This document shows, one piece after another, positions 42,640-43,156 of a stretch of DNA of 43,156 nt. Made by a program: the position numbers and the translations under genes. The DNA comes from Bacteroidales bacterium. Lineage in GTDB: Bacteria > Bacteroidota > Bacteroidia > Bacteroidales > WCHB1-69. Position 1 is the first letter of the stretch, and each line of letters starts with the position of its first letter. Location: the NCBI GenBank assembly GCA_016285145.1, contig JAEEQE010000025.1, forward strand, positions 1 through 43,156, written 5' to 3'. The notes beneath the pieces were generated by a model that was not told where the DNA came from, searched no databases, and was given only the letters and a program-made list of their open reading frames with translations.

Positions 42640-42704
42640 CGAAAAAAGAGAGAACAACGAGTTGTCATTGGATAAAAGGCCAATAACGGGGTGAAAATAT
42701 AGAT

Positions 42705-42720
42705 TTGTTACATGTAACAA
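42705..42720. promoter_or_regulatory. Perfect 16-base palindrome, candidate operator
   Basis: TTGTTACATGTAACAA is exactly self-complementary. It ends 16 bases before the plus-strand -7 element at 42737, so it would cover the -33 region and could bind a repressor or activator dimer. Confidence 0.6.
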
Positions 42721-42736
42721 TGTATGTGATTTTTTT

Positions 42737-42744
42737 TATTTTTG
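42737..42744 (+). promoter_or_regulatory. -7 promoter element upstream of the UvrA-like gene
   Basis: TATTTTTG matches the consensus and gives a leader of about 200 bases. Confidence 0.5.
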
Positions 42745-42948
42745 CTGAATAATAAAAGATAAAAGGAATCACGGTGAAACACTTCATATTGAAATATTTT
42801 ACAAAATACGGATAATTAAAACCTCAAACCCTCGAAAGATTTCCTTTCCGGTCCGCCGTATCGCCATCTGCGTCATGGAACTGAAAGTGGAGAAAATAAT
42901 CATGAACATTTTTAAAGATAACGTTGTTTCAAATCTCATCAGGATAGT

Positions 42949-43156
42949 ATGAATCACATAGAACCCACTAACGATTTCACTTACATCATCGTCCACGATG
43001 CCACCGAGAACAACCTCAAGCACGTCAACGTCAGGATTCCCAAGGGGAAAATCACCGTGGTGACGGGCGTGTCGGGGTCGGGCAAGTCGTCGCTGGTGCT
43101 GGACACCATCGCGGCCAAGTCGCGGCGCGAGCTCAACGACACCTTCCCCTCCTTCA
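42949..43156 (+). CDS. UvrA-like ATPase (partial, cut by window end)
   Basis: The first 69 codons of a larger gene are visible. They contain [20 protein letters not shown] and the Walker A loop [14 protein letters not shown]. This is the first nucleotide-binding half of a UvrA-type ABC ATPase. After the loop, canonical UvrA has a conserved RRYVESLS; here the sequence is [13 protein letters not shown], which points to a UvrA paralogue of the kind linked to DNA damage or drug tolerance rather than the core excinuclease gene. The class cannot be settled without the rest of the gene. Confidence 0.85.
   Translation, partial: MNHIEPTNDFTYIIVHDATENNLKHVNVRIPKGKITVVTGVSGSGKSSLVLDTIAAKSRRELNDTFPSF

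Larger units (their letters stand above)
42603..42948. other. Divergent intergenic region of 346 bases
   Basis: It contains the minus-strand promoter at 42632, the palindrome at 42705, the plus-strand -7 element at 42737 and a leader of about 200 bases before the UvrA-like gene. A plus-strand frame ([19 protein letters not shown] near 42870-42950) ends at the UvrA-like start; it has no recognisable family and may be a leader peptide or nothing. Confidence 0.55.

Overview
The window looks like chromosome from a member of the Bacteroidota, most likely Bacteroidales. Reasons: the recurrent promoter element TAnnTTTG, often with TTG/TTTG about 20 bases upstream; two proteins ending in type A sorting domains of the type IX secretion system (T9SS); a GH92 mannosidase; the Bacteroidota-type pair NfeD/FloA; and a split-out 5'-nucleotidase C-terminal domain protein. 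Species cannot be told from sequence alone.

Left end, 1-7500, is accessory. Two truncated RHS core cassettes (55-1215, 1960-2844) share a 191-base core without indels and then switch abruptly to different tips: one with a JAMM-like motif, one with an HExxH motif. Each is followed by a small AT-rich exported or lipoprotein gene that could be its immunity gene. Next come a 45-codon remnant resembling the start of a phage tail tape-measure protein, an array of four short hairpin modules, an M20 peptidase gene, and a tandem duplication of about 0.9 kb carrying two ORF6N-domain genes. The two ORF6N copies are nearly identical except for a central segment, and that segment holds a perfect palindrome in each copy.

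Middle, 7546-30756, is mostly housekeeping: a VanX-like dipeptidase lipoprotein, ispD, a PLP trans-sulfuration enzyme, lpxD-lpxC, dapA, a secreted M14 carboxypeptidase, a GH42-like hydrolase convergent with a large GH92 enzyme, tRNA-Lys(CUU), a cobalamin adenosyltransferase, a small DUF2795-type protein, galE, nadE, a lipoprotein, tyrS, and a tight operon nfeD-floA-nitroreductase-5'nucleotidase C-domain-cstA.

Right end, 30990-43156: a large T9SS-sorted adhesin-like protein, a coiled-coil PD-(D/E)XK-like protein, menA and pckA separated by an inverted pair of 29-base repeats, then a four-gene minus-strand operon (SGNH hydrolase, SGNH hydrolase, MBOAT acyltransferase, unknown exported protein) that looks like a cell-surface O-acylation system. 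The window ends inside a UvrA-like ATPase gene preceded by a perfect 16-base palindrome at its promoter.

The most unusual signals are the ORF6N pair with palindromes that differ yet stay symmetric, the RHS tip cassettes, the variable-stem hairpin array, and a perfect 16-bp inverted repeat inside the start of the 5'-nucleotidase C-domain gene. All functional statements are from reading motifs by eye; no database search was run.
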